Assembly (NCBI GenBank): GCA_964244885.1 | Contig: CAXTKD010000017.1 | Location: 1 to 64,000 of the forward strand | Source of the DNA: CAXTKD01 sp964244885 | GTDB lineage: Bacteria > Pseudomonadota > Alphaproteobacteria > Sphingomonadales > Sphingomonadaceae | Length of the DNA: 64,000 nt | Direction of reading: 5' to 3' | In this document: piece by piece, positions 61,478 to 64,000 of the stretch | Layout of the letters: each line of letters begins with the position of its first letter | How positions within the stretch are numbered: position 1 is the first letter of the stretch | The notes under the pieces: model-generated | What the model was told of the DNA's origin: nothing | Database searches by the model: none | The model's input: only the letters and a program-made list of their open reading frames with translations | Program-made: the position numbers and the translations under genes

Positions 61478-62080
61478 ATGCGCATCACCTCCCGCCTCGC
61501 CGACCGCCTCGAACAGCTCATCGCCGTCATCTTCTACGGCTTCCTGTTCGCACGGCTCGTCCAGTCGGGCCTGCCGAGCCTCCAGGTGTGGGCGGTGCTG
61601 GTCGCCGACGGCACCATCCTCGCCTTCCTGCTGGTGCGTCGCACGACCGACGGCATCTCGCTCAGCGTCGCCGACTGGCTGGTCGCCGTCGTCGGCACCA
61701 CCGTCGCGCTGATGATCCGCCCCGTGCAGCCGCCGATCGACGCCGACATCGGGCTCCTCATCATGCTGCTCGGCACCGGAATCGCGATCGCCGCCAAGCT
61801 CTCGCTCCGCCGCAGCTTCGGCCTCGTCGCCGCCAACCGCGGCATCAAGGTCGGCGGGCTCTACAGCGTCGTCCGCCACCCGATGTACGCCGGCTACATG
61901 GTCAGCCACATCGGCATGCTGCTGCTGCTACCGAGCCTGTGGAACGTCGGCGTCTACGTCGTCTCGTGGACCGCGCTCGCGCTGCGGGTGCGGGCCGAGG
62001 AGCGGCTGCTGCTTCGGGACGAAACCTACGCGGCCTATGCGCGCCGCGTCCGATACCGGCTGGTGCCGGGGTTATTCTAA
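61478..62080 (+). CDS. ICMT/PEMT-type membrane methyltransferase
   Basis: 200 residues with about five membrane spans. C-terminal SAM-binding signature: GLYSVVRHPMYAGYMVSHIG, then RAEERLLLRDETYAAYARRV and YRLVPGLF, characteristic of isoprenylcysteine carboxyl methyltransferase and phosphatidylethanolamine methyltransferase relatives. Substrate in bacteria unknown, likely a lipid or isoprenoid. Confidence 0.88.
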   Translation: MRITSRLADRLEQLIAVIFYGFLFARLVQSGLPSLQVWAVLVADGTILAFLLVRRTTDGISLSVADWLVAVVGTTVALMIRPVQPPIDADIGLLIMLLGTGIAIAAKLSLRRSFGLVAANRGIKVGGLYSVVRHPMYAGYMVSHIGMLLLLPSLWNVGVYVVSWTALALRVRAEERLLLRDETYAAYARRVRYRLVPGLF

Positions 62081-62088
62081 AAAAAGGT

Positions 62089-62205
62089 CGTCATCCCCGC
62101 GAACGCGGGGACCCATGAACACGGTTCATCGAAGATAAGGCGACGCGGCCAAAGCGAACCCGGGATAATCCGTGTTCATGGGTTCCCGCGTTCGCGGGAA
62201 TGACG
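62089..62205. repeat. Family E long inverted repeat, copy 2
   Basis: 36-base arms (62089-62124 and 62170-62205) starting CGTCATCCCCGCGAACG are near-perfect complements, with a 45-base spacer. Lies between convergent methyltransferase and nadB genes. Confidence 0.88.
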
Positions 62206-62215
62206 AATCGGGATT

Positions 62216-63802
62216 TTACCCCCAGGGCGCCAGTATCGTGTCGACCGCCTCGGGCAGCTCCTCGGGATAATCCAGCGTGTAGTGCAGCCCCCGGCTCTCC
62301 TTCCGCCCCGCCGCCGACTTCACGATCAGCTCGGCGACCGTCACCAGGTTGCGCAGCTCCAGCAAATCGGGCGTCACCCGGAAATTGCCGTAATAATCCT
62401 CGATCTCGGCCTTCAGCAGCGCCACGCGGTGCGCCGCGCGCTCCAGCCGCTTGGTGGTGCGGACGATGCCGACATAGTCCCACATGAAGCGGCGAAGCTC
62501 CGCCCAATTGTGCGCGACCACCACCTCCTCGTCCGAGTCGGTGACCCGGCTCTCGTCCCACAGCGCGATCGGCGGCACCGGCGGCAGCGCGGGCAGCGCG
62601 CGCACGATGTCCTCCGCGGCGCTCTGCCCGAACACCAGGCATTCGAGCAGCGAGTTGGACGCCATGCGGTTGGCGCCGTGGAGGCCCGATTGCGAGACCT
62701 CGCCGATCGCATAGAGGCCGGGCAGGTCGGTTCGGCCCGCGAGGTCGATCAGCACCCCGCCGCAGGTGTAATGGGCCGCCGGCACCACCGGGATCGGCTG
62801 CGTCGTCGGGTCGATGCCAAGCTCGGTGAGGCGCTTGTAGATCGTCGGGAAATGGTGGGTCACGAATTCGGCGCCGAGGTGCGTCAGGTCGAGCAGGACG
62901 TTGTCGACGCCCAGCCGCTTCATCTCATGGTCGATCGCCCGCGCCACGACATCGCGCGGCGCCAGCTCGGCTCGCGGGTCGAAGCGGTCCATGAAGCGCG
63001 TGCCGTCGGGCAGCTCCAGCTTGCCGCCCTCGCCGCGCGCCGCCTCGGTGATCAGGAAGTTGCGGACCTCCGGATGGTAGAGGCAGGTCGGATGGAACTG
63101 GTTGAACTCCATGTTCGACACCCGGCACCCCGCCCGCCACGCCATCGCGATGCCGTCGCCGGTCGAGCCGTCGGGGTTGGTTGAGTAGAGATAGACCCGG
63201 CTCGCGCCGCCGGTCGCCAGCACCGTCGCCTGCGCCATGAAGCGCTCGACCCGCTTGGTCTGACGGTTGAAGGCATAGAGCCCGTGGCAGCGCCGCGCGC
63301 CGTGGCCGCCCTCGACATGCTTGTCGGTGATGAGATCGACCGCGACCCGGTCGGTGTGAAGCGCGATATTGGGATGCGCCTTCGCCGCCTTCTCAAGCGC
63401 TTCCTGCACCGCCCAGCCGGTGGCGTCGTCGACGTGGACGATGCGCCGCGCGCTGTGCCCGCCCTCGCGCGTCAGGTGGAAGGGCGTCAGCTCGCCCGGG
63501 TTGAACGGTACGCCCAACTCCGCGAGCCGCAGCACCGCCGCCGGCGCGTTCTCGACAACGAACTCGACGGCCTTGCGGTCGTTGAGCCCCGCGCCCGCCA
63601 CCATCGTGTCCTCGATATGGCTCTCGAAGGTGTCGCCCTCCTCCAGCACCGCCGCGATCCCGCCCTGCGCCCAGGCTGTCGACCCCGCCCCGAGCCCGCC
63701 CTTCGACAGCACCGCCACCTTGCAATGGTCGGCGAGATTGAGCGCCGCGGTCAGCCCCGCGGCGCCCGAGCCGATGATCAGGACGTCGGCCTGCTCAGCC
63801 AC
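62216..63802 (-). CDS. nadB: L-aspartate oxidase
   Basis: 528 residues from GTG 63802. FAD enzyme oxidising L-aspartate to iminoaspartate for NAD synthesis. N-terminal DVLIIGSGAAGLTAALNLAD; conserved WAQGGIAAV, TVLATGGASRVYLYSTNPDG, FNQFHPTCLYHPEVRNF and PVVPAAHYTCGGVLIDLAGR; C-terminal succinate-dehydrogenase-like helical part with ESRGLHYTLDYPEE. Length usual. nadA and nadC are not in the window. It overlaps the ABC gene by eight bases. Confidence 0.97.
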   Translation of the reverse strand: MAEQADVLIIGSGAAGLTAALNLADHCKVAVLSKGGLGAGSTAWAQGGIAAVLEEGDTFESHIEDTMVAGAGLNDRKAVEFVVENAPAAVLRLAELGVPFNPGELTPFHLTREGGHSARRIVHVDDATGWAVQEALEKAAKAHPNIALHTDRVAVDLITDKHVEGGHGARRCHGLYAFNRQTKRVERFMAQATVLATGGASRVYLYSTNPDGSTGDGIAMAWRAGCRVSNMEFNQFHPTCLYHPEVRNFLITEAARGEGGKLELPDGTRFMDRFDPRAELAPRDVVARAIDHEMKRLGVDNVLLDLTHLGAEFVTHHFPTIYKRLTELGIDPTTQPIPVVPAAHYTCGGVLIDLAGRTDLPGLYAIGEVSQSGLHGANRMASNSLLECLVFGQSAAEDIVRALPALPPVPPIALWDESRVTDSDEEVVVAHNWAELRRFMWDYVGIVRTTKRLERAAHRVALLKAEIEDYYGNFRVTPDLLELRNLVTVAELIVKSAAGRKESRGLHYTLDYPEELPEAVDTILAPWG

Positions 63803-64000
63803 CGATCGCCCCCGATCGCGTCAGCGCCAGGAACACGTCCTCGAGGTCGGGCTCCCTTGTCGAAACATCGACCACGCCGATGCCCGCCTCAGCCAGCGCG
63901 TGGAGGATCGCGCCCGCCTGCGTGACGCTCCGGTCATAGGTGATCGCCAGCCGCCGGGCGTTCTGCAGCTCGACCGCGCCGTGCGCGATCGGCGGCGCGG
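63795..64000 (-). CDS. ABC transporter ATPase, C-terminal fragment (gene continues beyond the window)
   Basis: The last 68 residues of a minus-strand frame open to the edge. The end VSTREPDLEDVFLALT is the typical C-terminus of DrrA/CcmA-type ABC ATPases, with preceding VTQAGAILHALAEAGIG. No Walker motif is visible because it lies outside. Its stop overlaps the nadB start, so the two are likely co-transcribed; a transport link to NAD synthesis is not evident. Confidence 0.8.
   Translation of the reverse strand, partial: APPIAHGAVELQNARRLAITYDRSVTQAGAILHALAEAGIGVVDVSTREPDLEDVFLALTRSGAIGG

Overview
The window is chromosomal DNA from a GC-rich alphaproteobacterium, most likely Sphingomonadales (Sphingomonas or a close relative). 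This rests on the mix of a TonB-dependent receptor, DUF2093, DUF2849 and DUF2948 proteins, a MASE1/HWE histidine kinase, a PEP-CTERM protein, the APS-reductase/DUF934/ferredoxin-type sulfite reductase operon, and many start/stop overlaps (ATGA, GTGA, TGATG). No rRNA, tRNA, CRISPR array or insertion sequence was seen. Both edges cut genes: clpB on the left and an ABC transporter ATPase on the right.

Layout. 1-5 kb: the 3' part of clpB faces a large TonB-dependent receptor. 5-9.5 kb: a TPR plus aspartyl-hydroxylase gene, a secreted protein, and an xseA-DUF2093-M23 lipoprotein operon. 9.5-16.3 kb: purD with an APH-family kinase, then a CorC/HlyC protein, tadA, two small proteins and typA. 16.4-19.3 kb: a three-gene membrane/secreted operon of unknown function with its own terminator. 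19.4-23.5 kb: an SMP-30 lactonase, a hybrid HWE kinase and a haem-oxygenase-like protein, divergent from a 23.6-29.6 kb sugar-acid operon (IlvD/Edd dehydratase, DgoK, DgoA, GH2). Together these suggest galactoside to galactonate to pyruvate plus glyceraldehyde 3-phosphate. 29.9-32.4 kb: a Met8-like siroheme enzyme and a CueR/Met-rich outer-membrane copper pair. 32.4-36.4 kb: the sulfite/APS reduction operon with cobA. 36.7-40.2 kb: astB, astA and an M20 hydrolase for arginine degradation. 40.3-44.6 kb: dapE, dapD, a DUF2306 protein and a nucleotidase, with a PEP-CTERM lectin and a cupin lying between. 44.7-48.7 kb: a subtilisin autotransporter lipoprotein and a flippase.

48.8-50.7 kb is a small accessory patch, visibly more AT-rich than its surroundings: a coiled-coil/HARE-HTH-like protein divergent from dinD, then a small lipoprotein. 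50.8-54 kb: DUF2948, murA and a comM-like ATPase. 54.3-57.7 kb: the conserved rpmH-rnpA-yidD-yidC-engB block. 57.8-64 kb: a GST, polA, an ICMT-like methyltransferase, nadB and the partial ABC ATPase.

Intergenic DNA carries several families of long GC-rich inverted repeats (about 60-170 bp). These are the most conspicuous structure that genes do not explain. The best candidates for undescribed biology are the three-gene module at 16.4-19.3 kb, the HARE-HTH/DinD pair, and the lactonase-kinase-haem-oxygenase-like operon with a perfect FNR-type box.
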